A stretch of 64,000 bases of DNA from Hyaloperonospora brassicae (taxonomy: Eukaryota; Oomycota; Peronosporomycetes; Peronosporales; Peronosporaceae). Shown in pieces: positions 10,295 through 19,684 of the stretch; position 1 is the stretch's first letter; each line of letters begins with the position of its first letter. The stretch is from assembly GCA_947650285.1 (NCBI GenBank), contig CANTFL010000225.1:34541-98540 (forward strand). Direction: 5' to 3'. The position numbers and the translations under genes were made by a program. Under the pieces are notes generated by a model. That model was not told the origin of the DNA. It saw only the letters and a list, made by a program, of their open reading frames with translations, and made no database searches.

Positions 10295-10688
10295 TGTAAC
10301 GGGGCAGCCCGTTACATGAAAATGTCACTTTAAAGGAAAGTGACAACAAAGAATATTAAGTGAATATTCCTTGAACAATATCACCGATAATGGTGATATT
10401 GGTGAAGCGACCAAAGGGTCTGCTCATTGGTTGATATCGTGATGATATCAACCCACCCTTTGCCGCAGAACGCGCGCAATGAGTGGTGACGAGACGTCAC
10501 CATACACTCAGTTATATTAACATAATTAAGTCAGGTTAAACAGAGAGACAGTAGCAAAAAGACTTAATTATATTAATACAACAGTTTTAATTTCTCCTTA
10601 TCCTACGCTTCCTCATTCGCCTCGTGTACGTCTGTCGGGGCACCCGAAACCCTTGCTTTAAGTTCACGCAAGAATGTGCCCCGTTACA
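10295..10688 (+). repeat. 5' LTR (394 bp)
   Basis: It begins TGTAACGGGG and ends CCGTTACA (TG...CA). The first ~210 bp are a chain of stem-loops: GTAACGGG/CCCGTTAC (10296-10315), GTCACTTT/AAAGTGAC, GAATATT/AATATTC, AATATCACC/GGTGATATT (10377-10400), GGTTGATATC/GATATCAACC (10429-10453) and GGTGACG/CGTCACC (10485-10501). A longer pair, ATAATTAAGTC/GACTTAATTAT, follows. The last ~110 bp are pyrimidine-rich and probably hold the start of transcription. Confidence 0.95.
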
Positions 10689-10690
10689 CC

Positions 10691-10700
10691 TGGTAGCACT
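10691..10700 (+). other. Primer-binding site
   Basis: TGGTAGCA starts two bases after the 5' LTR and complements the 3' end of initiator methionine tRNA (…TGCTACCA). The match ends after about 8-9 bases, shorter than usual, which may reflect mutation. Confidence 0.6.
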
Positions 10701-10732
10701 TTGTAGTCCTTCAAAGGACCACAACATCCAAT

Positions 10733-11887
10733 ATGAGCATGTTGGATGATGAAGAGACCTTTCACGCCACGCGTGAAGGGTTTACCCATTTGAGTGACAT
10801 CGAATGGGGTGCGGTAGAACGAATGAGCTCTACCGTAGACGAGTTCGCCATTAGCGCCATGTTAAGGTCTCTAGATAGAGACCAACAACATGCCGCTATA
10901 GCCAAGTTCATCCAAAGTGAATTTGTCGCCGAAAGGGAGAAAGTAGCATTGCTTCACCAGCAAGGCTCTCAACAGGCCAAGCACTTGAGAGAACTTGGAG
11001 CTCAACAGACAGAGCTGTTGAGACAGCAGCAATTCCATGCTGCTGTGGGCGGGACGGCACATGCGCATCGTCCCGAGGTCATGAAGGTTGACATCTCCAA
11101 GTACAGTGAAGTCCCGGAGGACTCCCTGTTACTATGGTTTGTCGAACTCGACAGAGCCTTAAGGGCTCGTCGCGTCGAAGATGAGCAAATGAAACTCACA
11201 TTTGCTCAGACCCACTTGGCAGGGCGTGCCAAAACTTGGTCTCTGGGGCTCGAGAGTAGCGACCCAAATGTGTTTAGGTCGCTAGATGACTTCAAGTCCC
11301 GGCTCAGACAAACGTTTGAGCCGCCACGAGATGAGTTCAGGGCTCCTTCTGAGCTCCTGAAACTCAAGCAGGGTAAGCGTGATGTGCACGCTTACGCACA
11401 ACATATACGACTCCTAGCGAGTAGTATAACGGCTAACCCAGTTCATGAACACACGTTGATTACGGTGTTCATGCAAGGGCTCTCAGAAGGGCCCGTCAGG
11501 AGCCACCTGTTGCGCCTTGAGCTGAATACGCTTGAAGAAGCGATATCAGCCGCGGAACAGGAAGACTTTAGCATGAGACAGGCTCATGCTAGCTCAAACT
11601 CTTACCGTCCACCGAGACGACAAGAGATCGGAGGTCCAGAACCAATGAACCTCTGCTATGTTGAGAGCGATAGATCTCGCTCTTCGAACAACAAGCGATT
11701 GTAGAGGTGCAATCGCCGTCAGAAGTTAGGGCACTACGCATACGAGTGTAGTGCTCCGCGCCCAGTACCAAACAGTACTGAGCGAAATGGACAACCATTT
11801 GCCAGAAAGGCCAATGGGCGTGGATCCAGCGCTGTTGCGAAGCCGCAACAGCGAGACGGACCATCAAAAAATGGTCGGGGTTTGTAG
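10733..11887 (+). pseudogene. gag: gag (capsid/nucleocapsid), interrupted before the zinc knuckle
   Basis: The 323-aa frame 10733-11704 carries a retrotransposon gag region: a central Trp-containing segment (LLLWFVELDRALRA, then AGRAKTWSLGL) and a capsid-like SELLKLKQGKRDVHAYAQHIR, typical of Ty3/Gypsy gag. It ends at a TAG (11702-11704). In the same frame the next residues form a CCHC zinc knuckle, Cys-x2-[Arg]-x4-His-x4-Cys (11708-11749), in which the second Cys (expected TGT) is CGT. A further in-frame TAG lies near 11885. Both the stop and the Cys loss would abolish a normal nucleocapsid. The eroded relative at 50.7 kb still has an intact knuckle. Confidence 0.85.
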
Positions 11888-11954
11888 GGGCGGAGCGCCC
11901 TAATGATCCAGCAACCTCAAGAGAATTCGCAAATCTCTCTCGAAAAAAGTTGGT

Positions 11955-12986
11955 CCAGATACACAATCATTGTGTGTCTCTGCACCTGGTGATGACGTTT
12001 CGCTCATCATCTTGAAGTTGAAAGCGAAAAATGATTTGTCGCTTCGTGCCCTAGTAGACTGTGGGACGTCGAACAACTTTGTTCGACGCCAGTCACTAGA
12101 GGGTCGTAGGCTCAAGTTCGATGAGCGCGACTTTCTTATCACGAGGATGACGGTGCGCCTTGCAACAGGCGCATCAATTTCCGGTAAGAAACGTGTAGTA
12201 TGAATCCACTACACGTTGGAGGGCGAACAGTACGATGATGACTTCCTCGTACTGGATCTGGATGACAAATTTGATAATATCCTGGGATTAACATGGCTCA
12301 GAAAGTACGATCCAAGGGTGAGCTGGCAGCATCGATCCGTGAGGATGCCTGCCACTTGTTCATCAGATTGCCATCTGATGAACATCTTGGAGCGTCCACA
12401 AGCGTGTGGATGTTCTGCGGGTGAGTGAGATGGCCTCACTTGCGGTTCGGCCGTTAGCACGACTGCACAAGATCACAGTGTAGTTGATTACTACACTGTG
12501 GAGCAAGCTCCCGGTGGCTGTACAGAAGCACAGGCTGCGCCGAAGGTCCACCACTCGAATACGTCTAGTGGACCGGGACATGGATGCATGCCTAGCGGGC
12601 AGCATATTAGACAGAAGAAATCTGTTTCCCCCAAAGGTCAACATGGAAATCCTAGGTCGACTGGAGGGTCGACCGTAGAGGATCGGTCCCTGACTGTGGT
12701 TGCACAGCCAAAGTCAGAAGACGTCGAGGAAATAAGTCCCCACGTACTTGAGGAAGGAATTCCTCAAGAGTCACTTGCTGAAGGATTAGGCCTTCAGCAA
12801 TATGTGAAAAGAAGTTCCCAGGAAGTAACCGAGACGTTGAACGTCTTGGTCAATGACGGATCAAGTATGGGCGCTTATACGCTTGATCTGATTGTGCCTC
12901 CGAAGTTAACTTCGGAGATAATTCAACTGCCAACGCTACAACCGAAACGGTTGTTGCGTGATCTGCGTAGTGGCAAAGTCAAGTAG
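11955..12986 (+). pseudogene. pol: pol: aspartic protease and linker
   Basis: From about 11955 pol runs in a frame different from gag (shifted by one), with a run of six A at 11943-11948 near the change. The protease active site reads ALVDCGTSNNF (Asp-Cys/Ser-Gly-Thr), followed by the flap and ILGLTWLRKY, all in one frame but interrupted by TGA at 12201 and TGA at 12426. The linker then runs open from 12429 to a TAG at 12984. The frame is continuous with reverse transcriptase downstream. The active-site codons lie inside a hairpin (arms CGTCGAACA and TGTTCGACG). Confidence 0.8.
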
Positions 12987-13955
12987 ATCTGCATACTCGT
13001 CACAGAGGATGAGTATGTGGCCGATATTCGGTCGGCCACAGTATTTGCTGAGAACGAACGGGTTCTCAGCAGCTCATCGATGGACGAAAGTGTCCTCGAT
13101 GAGAAGACTCGGATTAAGCGATACACGTCTCAATCCTGGGAGTCACTTCAGGCAAATCCTTTGTACAAGGATTTGATCGAATTTAGGGATGTGTTCCCTG
13201 AATCCGTACCGTGCGAGTTGCCTAAAGACAAAGGCACTCGACACGAGATAGAGCTCAGACCGGGCTCGAAGTACTGTGTCATGAAGCAGTGGCCACTGCC
13301 TCGTGAACAAGTACTAGCGATCGACAAGTTCTTTGCCGATCGCTTAGCAGCGGGCCATGTGAGGAAATCAACATCCCCTCACAGCTCTCCGACCTTCTGT
13401 GTGCGAAAGGCCACAGGAGTGTGGAGGATAGTGCACGCATTCAACAAATTGAACGCTGCAACGGTACCGGCTCAGACGCCGATACCGAGGAAGGACGTAA
13501 TCATAGATGGTATGTCAAAGAGAACCATCTTTTCGTCCATGGATCTGATGGATGGATTCTATCAGATCCTCATGCGTGAACGGTACATCCCGTTCACAGC
13601 AGTGAGTACCCCCAGCGGGATGCTGTGGGAGTGGCTAGTTATGCCTCAGGGGCTGAGCAATGCCCCTGCAACATTCAGCAGATGTGTCACAAATCTGTTG
13701 AGACCGGTGCGAGACTTCGCACCGAGTTACTTCGACGATGTGTTCGTCCATAGCCGGGATATGGACGAAAAGACGGACGTTGAAGTTCACAGAACTCACG
13801 TTCGTCAGGTTCTTCAAATTATGCGCAAACATAAGTTGTACGCCAACCTTAAGAAGTGTATATTCGTGGCTAACGAAATACCACTTCTTGGGTGCATCGT
13901 GGGTAAACACGGCGTACGCCCTGATCCCGCAAAGATCACGGCGATCACCGACTGA
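12987..13955 (+). pseudogene. pol: pol: reverse transcriptase
   Basis: This frame continues the protease frame after the TAG at 12984. It shows the RT fingers/palm order: RHEIELRPGSKYCVMKQWPL, SPHSSPTFCVRKATGVWRI, then SSMDLMDGFYQI (first catalytic Asp), MPQGLSNAPATFSRCV, and YFDDVFVHS (catalytic Asp pair intact). It ends with LLGCIVGKHGVRPDPAKI before a TGA at 13953, where related elements have Trp. Apart from flanking stops the RT core looks complete. Confidence 0.9.
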
Positions 13956-14640
13956 ACCGTGCCGTTCGATGTCAAGGGACTAAGGAAGTTCCTTGGTCTT
14001 GCGACGTACTTGCACAAGTACTCGCGCAACTACGCCGAGATGACTGTTCATCTTTCTTGCTTGCTCAAGAAAAATGTCAAGTGGCCTTAGAACGCTGAGT
14101 GCCAGCGTTCCTTTGAAGGTATCAAGCGGAGCTTGATGCAATCGCCGATCTTGGCGATTGCAGATCAGGACAGACCATTTCATGTGGTCTGTGACGCCAG
14201 CGATTTTGCAATCGGCTGTGCGTTAATGCAGTTCGATGCAGATGGCGCGGAGCGCGTCATCTGTTATCAGTCGCGTCAGCTGCAAGCAGCTGAGCGTAAT
14301 TACCCAGTGCATAACAAGGAACTCCTTGCCATGGAATACGCACTGGCTAAGTTTCGCGTCTATCTCTTGGGAGATAGACCGTTTGTTGTCTACACGGACC
14401 ATGCGTCATTACGCACGGCCGTAAACAGCCCACACCTCTCGCAGAAAATGGCGAGGTGGCTGTCTTTCTACGCGGAGTACAACTTCTCCGTGGAGTATAA
14501 CACTAGAACGACTCAATGTCGTCGCTGATGCGCTATCGCGACGGCCCGATTTCGAGCTGGACGCACAAATCAATAGTGAGGATAAGCCCACTATTGCGAC
14601 ACTGTCAGTCAGTGTCCCGTCGTCAAGTTTACTTGACGAC
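13956..14640 (+). pseudogene. pol: pol: RNase H
   Basis: This continues the RT frame through LRKFLGLATYLHKYSRNYAE, then a TAG near 14087 replacing a Trp in the WP-W-NAEC context. RNase H residues follow: VVCDASDFAIG, NKELLAMEYAL and VYTDHASLRT give the first three acids, and after a frameshift near 14505 LNVVADALSRRP gives the last. Except for the stop and the frameshift, all catalytic positions are retained. Confidence 0.88.
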
Positions 14641-15935
14641 GTACGAAAGGCATACGCGGAAGATCAGGATCTTCTGCGATTGATGGATCATCTGGTGAAT
14701 CCATCCAGTAAATCCATGAGGGATTTACCAGCTTTGTACTGATCCTCATTGGATCGGTATAGTACACGCAACGGATTGCTGTACTATACAGCTGTTGCCG
14801 GCGACACGCCTCGTGTCGTCGTACCTGCTCATCATGATTTGCGCTTACGCATCATGTATGAGTGTCACGATGCCCCAACAGGTGGCCATCGTGGTATAGA
14901 AAAGACTTACCTCACGGTAAGTCGTGACTTTTACTGGCCACGCCAGTATCAGCTTGTCCGCAAGTACATACGTGCTTGCGAGGTTTGTCAACGGGTGAAG
15001 CCTAGTCCTTCATCCCGTGCGCCATTGCAGCCTCTGCCTGTTCCGACAGAGTGCTGCCAGTCCGTGCCAATGGACTTCGTCTTCGGTTTTAGAGAAAACG
15101 CTCACAAGAATACTGGTATTCTTGTCTTTATTGACAGGTTCAGCAAGATGGTGCATCTTGCTGCTGTCCCTGAGTCGATCAAGGCTCAAGGTTGTGCTCG
15201 TGTCTTTCTAGACACGGTCTTTAGACTCCACGGGTTACCCCGTGAACTCGTATCCGACTGTGACCCTCGGTTCACGGCGGCATTCTGGCAAACCGTGTTC
15301 CGCACATTGGGAACACAATTAAAGATGTCTACTTCTGACCATCTCGAAACAGATGATCAAACGGACGTGCGAACGGTGTCCTCGAAGAGATCCTTCGAGG
15401 ATATGTCCACTCGGTTTCGAGTTGGAGCGAATTCCTACCCATGATGGAATTTGCCATCAATAATTCGGTGCATGCTTCCACACATCACAAACCGTTTTAC
15501 GTGAATGGCCTACGCCATCCACGTGTGCCCACCCTTCTAGAGTGTGACTCTTGGATAAGGGGGGAGGGACTCGCTCGAGCAAAAACAGCTTTGGCTCTTG
15601 CTCATCACGTGTCGACGCTAACGTCGTCACGTATGATGCTGATATCGATCAAGTCGACATCGATGATGACGACGATGCTGGTATATTCAGCATCGTCAAC
15701 GATTATACCAGCGAGGAAGAAGACAACCTCGCTGAAGAAGAGAGCAATCTCTTAGCAGTGCGCACGAAGCGCACTGAAAGACAAAACCTAGAGTCAGCAG
15801 AGAACTTCCTGCTTACTCAAGAGGCGGTAGTCCATTTCGTTCAGGACTCCATCGCAAATGCGGTAGACCGTCAGAAACGGAACGCAGACAAGAATGGAAG
15901 AGCAAATGTTCTTTCATTTAAGTTAACGACCTAGT
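14641..15935 (+). pseudogene. pol: pol: integrase
   Basis: The N-terminal zinc domain is at 14836-14990 (two His, then CEVC). The catalytic core shows MDFVFGF (first Asp, about 15069) and LVSDCDPRF (second Asp, about 15251). The third residue, Glu in the usual DGQTERVN context, is hit by a single-base deletion near 15365: reading changes frame exactly at that codon. A TGA lies near 14740. Downstream the frame moves twice more (EFAINNSVHAST from 15441; a strongly acidic Asp/Glu stretch at 15640-15740; then DRQKRNADKNGR). The integrase could not act. Confidence 0.9.
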
Positions 15936-16735
15936 ACTACTGTCTTCGGTAAATTACCTGGACATGAAGTCACTAGTGTCGGCAGTAGTAAGCTACTGCC
16001 GAAGTACATTGGGCCATTTCGAGTATTGCATCGCAAGGGCAATGCATACACACTCGAATTGCCACGTAAGATTCGCACGCATCCTACGTTTTACGTGGGG
16101 AGGCTCAGGCCGTACTGTCAGTACGAGCCTTCTTCTTCCGATGAAGATAGCCCCCACGTTCAAGAACATCCATCAAGTTCTTGCGTTCGCGCTTCAGACG
16201 ATCCGTCTGGTCGCGCAGATATGATACCTCGGAACTTAACCGAGATATCTCCCCGCGAGCTGTCGCCAGCACGCCGAATATGGAGTGGACATCCCGTTCG
16301 ACCTGAAGCTGCGCTGTGGCGTAATCGGCGCGATCCCTCGACCGATCAGCCTCGTGATCCTTGCGTTTCTTCCGCACGGTATCAGTCAAAGCGTAGCGCC
16401 GGTCGCGCTCGTGCTTCAAGTCATCGCGCAATTCATCGATTGCGCGATCCATCTCGTAAGGGTCGAGATGGTGAACCGAATTATCTGGAGGATGTCTTTC
16501 CTCCTACACCTCATCCTTTGGTGGATGCTCACGGTGATCAACGCTTTCTAGTGGAGCGTATCTTGAACAACCGTGACGATTCAGGATCAAGGACGAGCTA
16601 CCTCGTCCAGTGGCGGGGGTATCCACCCTCTTGAAACAGCTGGGAGCCCCGCTCTCAGCTGTTGATGGACGTTGAAGGTCTTGTCCGCCAGTATAACGAG
16701 ACTCATCCGATTGGTCCTCGGGTTCATCGTTAAAC
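15936..16735 (+). pseudogene. pol: pol C-terminus: integrase tail and chromodomain
   Basis: KGNAYTLELPRKIRTHPTFYVGRLRPY (split here across its middle) is the typical integrase C-terminal barrel before a chromodomain. The chromodomain lies at about 16530-16730: FLVERILNNRDD, SYLVQWRGYPPS, then a TGA replacing the expected Trp, then NSWEPRSQLL and LVRQYNETHP. Chromodomains of chromoviruses bind modified histones and steer insertion into heterochromatin. Between them is a 330-bp Arg/Ser/Pro-rich spacer that is better coding on the other strand (16105-16452). Confidence 0.88.
16105..16452 (-). CDS. Antisense coiled-coil ORF inside the pol spacer
   Basis: The minus-strand frame of 115 aa is strikingly coiled-coil-like: regular Leu/Ile/Val spacing amid Glu, Asp, Lys and Arg (for example EISRLSSEVSYLRDQTDRL). 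The plus-strand frame is compositionally poor. The central part (about 16260-16420) has fewer short inverted repeats than the rest of the element, which fits an acquired insert. No start context or transcript can be judged; it could still be a chance frame in Arg-rich DNA. Confidence 0.3.
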   Translation of the reverse strand: MDRAIDELRDDLKHERDRRYALTDTVRKKRKDHEADRSRDRADYATAQLQVERDVHSIFGVLATARGEISRLSSEVSYLRDQTDRLKRERKNLMDVLERGGYLHRKKKARTDSTA

Positions 16736-16743
16736 ACGCGCTT

Positions 16744-17666
16744 TTAAGGCTTGTAGACGGATTGCAAGTTTGCAATCGCGTCACGCATCTCAGCCGAGAT
16801 GTGTGCCCTTCCCCAGGGCGAATTTAGGGAGTACACATCCCTATGTGCACGCTGCGAGTTGTCGATACAACTCGCACAAGGGTCTCCCCATGTGAGGCAA
16901 GGAATGTCTGCCTCACTCGACAAACAGTGCAACCGGTACCTGGCACCGGTTGGCGTTCGCTTTTCGAACCTGAGGCGTGTCGCCTCAGGTTTCTTGAGCC
17001 ACCCTTCTCGTCCAAAATTCTTTAGGTTTTGGACGAACGCGTTCCACGCAGCCAAAAGCGAGGCTTTGTCACGTTATTGGTTGCTGTTGTACCATCGATG
17101 TCTAAGGAAGACATCGAGATAAAGTCTTCTTCAGCGCGAAAGTTGCTCGCGCTGGGACTCAAGCCGTGAAGCTCAGTCGCATCGAATAAGGGCATTCGAT
17201 GGTGTTGGCTTGTCTCGTGAGACAAGCCATTGATGAGCCGTTCGGGCAAACGCCACGGCTTCAGCTCATCACGCTTCACGGTGGTACCTTTGTCGGTACC
17301 ACGGTTGTCAGTATGACGATGGGTTGAACCATCGTCAGGTCGCTCGTGCGAAGGAGCACGAGCTAATTTCGGTGATGAGCAAACATACTCATCATCAGAT
17401 TCGTCATCACTGCCGAACAGACTGTGTTGCAACTCACTAGTCCGTTCGTTCGGCAGTGGCCTTGGCAAACACTGAGGCGTCGTCGGTGAACGAGACGCCT
17501 CTGCAGCATTGCCCGAGTCAGACACGTCTGACTCGCCAGAGTAGATGACCTCAATGTCGGGGTCATCATGCGCACGCGGTGCTGTACCGCTTGCACCTGA
17601 AGCACCTCTTGCTGCAGACGAAGAACGAGCAGCAGACGACGAATCGTCTGCCGCAGAAGCTGGCAC
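16744..17666 (-). pseudogene. Antisense ORF between chromodomain and 3' LTR
   Basis: A minus-strand frame starts at ATG 17666 and runs to 17022; homologous-looking sequence continues after one frameshift (near 17050) from 17055 to 16744, for about 300 aa in total. The N-terminal half is Ser/Ala/Asp-rich and acidic, probably disordered. The C-terminal ~100 residues look folded: AWNAFVQNLKNFG, GWLKKPEA, YRLHCLSSE, then a Cys cluster C-x8-C-x6-C-x2-C followed by His, ending HISAEMRDAIANLQ. I do not recognise the family; a zinc-binding protein is an inference. It starts 175 bp from the 3' LTR and would need an antisense promoter there. Confidence 0.5.
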
Positions 17667-17803
17667 AGGAACAGACTCTGTGTGCCTTGAGTCACCCGCA
17701 TAGACATGTTAACTATGCGAGGACAGGTTGAGTTATGAACGGAACTGACCCAACAAGTGCTCCCTGTCCCAATGGCGCATAACGGGTGGCCGCCATAATT
17801 TTC

Positions 17804-17840
17804 GATAGTCACACAGTGACTATCAGTTAAGGGGGAGTGA
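17804..17840 (+). other. Polypurine tract preceded by a hairpin
   Basis: AAGGGGGAG at 17829-17837 lies three bases before the 3' LTR and is the likely plus-strand primer. Immediately upstream is a perfect hairpin, GATAGTCAC/GTGACTATC with a 3-nt loop (17804-17824). Confidence 0.8.
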
Positions 17841-18234
17841 TGTGACGGGGCAGCCCGTTACATGGAAGTGTCACTTTAAAAGAAAGTGACAACAAAGAAT
17901 ATTAAGTGAATATTCTTTGAACAATATCACCAATAGTGGTGATATTGGTGAAGCGACCAAAGGGTCTGCTCATTGGTTGATATCTTGATGATATCAACCC
18001 ACCCTTTGCCGCAGAACGCGCGCAATGAGTGGTGACGAGACGTCACTATACACTCAGTTATATTAACATAATTAATTCAGGTTAAACAGAGAGACAGTAG
18101 CAAAAAGACTCAATTATATTAATACAACAGTTTTAATTTCTCCTTATCCTACGCTTCCTCATTCGCCTCGTGTACGTCTGTCGGGGCACCCGAAACCCTT
18201 GCTTTAAGTTCACGCAAGGGTGTGCCCCGTTACA
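17841..18234 (+). repeat. 3' LTR (394 bp)
   Basis: It has the same length as the 5' LTR with about 13 substitutions, mostly transitions. The stem-loop chain is preserved; several differences fall in loops. Confidence 0.95.
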
Positions 18235-18239
18235 GTGCT
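18235..18239 (+). repeat. Target-site duplication GTGCT (right)
   Basis: This is identical to 10290-10294. Confidence 0.9.
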
Positions 18240-18329
18240 AGCCAACGTTGGCGACTCGTAACTACCGCGATTGCTCACTAAATAATCGACATTGGACTGG
18301 CACGACCAGACTTCCACGGCAAGCATGTT

Positions 18330-18514
18330 GGTCGGCGCTCTTTTTGCCGACGGCCCATGAGATCGCCTGCTGCGAGTCGCAGCCATACTGTTTGGTGGCA
18401 GAACAGGACGAAATCTGCGGAGCATGGTGCACATTATGGACAATAGTGAGCAAAAGGTGACGGCCAACGTGCGACAACCGACAGGTGAGCTGACGTTTCT
18501 GCTGCGATTGATCA

Positions 18515-18545
<31 letters not shown>

Positions 18546-18800
18546 GCTTATGTAGACGACTGTAGCTACAAGACGGTACAAACTGATGGAAAAGCTTCTT
18601 GCGCTCGCACAACCGTAGCGCCATCGCTGTCGGCGACAACATCGTTTACTTTGGAGGCAATAGCTTTTCCAAAAGCTTTAACGAGGTGCACGTGTTGCAA
18701 AGAAAAGTAGAAGAGACTTCAAGTGATTTAGTGTGGACGTGCTTTCAGCCCCCTATGGTTGGTACGCCTTTACAAGAGTTCACAGGTCACTCAACGACGC
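18330..18800 (+). pseudogene. Kelch-repeat protein fragment
   Basis: Two kelch blades are readable. The first (about 18385-18490) gives AAILFGGRTGRN, MVHIMDN and RQPTGE; the second (about 18615-18800) gives AIAVGDNIVYFGGNS, FNEVHVLQ, VWTCFQ and TGHSTTLLND. Each has the Gly-Gly doublet and the later aromatic or acidic positions of the kelch beta-propeller motif. Between them lie stops and a (TTG)10 microsatellite. Only about two of the usual five to seven blades remain. The Gypsy element ends just upstream. Confidence 0.65.
18517..18546 (+). repeat. (TTG)10 microsatellite
   Basis: Ten uninterrupted TTG units lie between the two kelch blades. Read on the minus strand this gives an Asn/Gln/Thr-type homopolymer that creates spurious open frames. 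Confidence 0.95.
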
Positions 18801-19368
18801 TTTTAAATGACGGCTGCCACGACACCAACTCCAACACCAAAAGTAACATTATCACCAACACCATTAGCATCAACAACTTTGGACCACCATTACCACCACA
18901 AACAACAATTACAACTAGATCAACAACATTACAGCGAACTCAAACAACAGCTGCATTAACAATACAGCCATCTAATATAATATCTAGTTTAAATGCCTGA
19001 TATCGGCACTTAAAGACAAGATCATCGACAACTTATTCGTCGGCATCGATTATCGCGCAAAGACTGACACCTCCACTGTTCGTCCTTCTAGGTTCCTCCT
19101 CGACTATACACTATCAGCTCATAAGCAACGGGCTACCGGCCATTATTTTCGATTAAGTTCGATGAGGTATAACGCAGACGATGCAGTCATGCCAGTAAAC
19201 AGAAAGCCTCGAGACATGTAGGTATCCGCAAACACCAGCGGCACTGCTTCGAGCATCTACATGGCAACTTTGGCGGCAAAACAAATCGTAGTCGCAGACT
19301 GGTGTCAGCCACCTCGTAGATGCGACAGAGTTTTTCAGTGAGCTCGAACTTATAGAGGACAGGGGTCA
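18801..19368. other. No recognised gene
   Basis: The first 200 bp are rich in ACA/CAA trinucleotides (degenerate simple repeat). The remainder has short frames only, with nothing recognised. Confidence 0.5.
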
Positions 19369-19659
19369 AGCATTGTGACGACGCCTTCTTGAGGCATAAC
19401 GCCGACGAGAGCGTTAGTGCAAAGGCAGCCACGCAGCTCTAGCATCATGTCAAGCATGTGCTTTGTAAAGTAGCGAAACATGCTCAACTGCCTTTCGACG
19501 CAGTGAAATATACAGCGGAACGATAGCTGGCAGCATGAATCTGTCTGCCGAGCCGTCCAGAAGTACCTCTAATCAGTACACATCGCCACTCTCTTACCTC
19601 TAACACGAATAAAACCTACTTACACGGATCAACCCATCACATCTTTTGGTCTCGTCGAC

Positions 19660-19684
19660 TTGATCGTCTCATTTACAACAAAGA
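19660..19684 (+). promoter_or_regulatory. Second initiator-like site in RU-A
   Basis: CTCATTTACAACAAAG at about 19668-19683 resembles the oomycete initiator plus flanking A-rich element better than the site next to the ATG, and would give a ~230-nt leader. Copy 3 has CTCATTTACATCAAAT at the same place. This is sequence resemblance only. Confidence 0.3.

Larger units (their letters stand above)
10295..18234 (+). mobile_element. Full-length Ty3/Gypsy chromovirus-type LTR retrotransposon (7.94 kb), mutated
   Basis: The order is 5' LTR, primer-binding site, gag, protease, reverse transcriptase, RNase H, integrase, chromodomain, antisense ORF, polypurine tract, 3' LTR. RT before integrase places it in Ty3/Gypsy. 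The LTRs differ at about 13 of 394 positions by eye. At least seven in-frame stops and at least four frameshifts break gag-pol, so this copy is not autonomous. Its most remarkable property is a continuous series of short inverted repeats through LTRs and coding sequence alike (see findings). A related, much more eroded copy lies on the minus strand at 47.85-50.96 kb. Confidence 0.95.

Noticed and set aside
18210..18642. Poly-Asn and poly-Gln minus-strand frames
   Set aside because: They are produced by the TTG microsatellite; the kelch motifs lie on the other strand.
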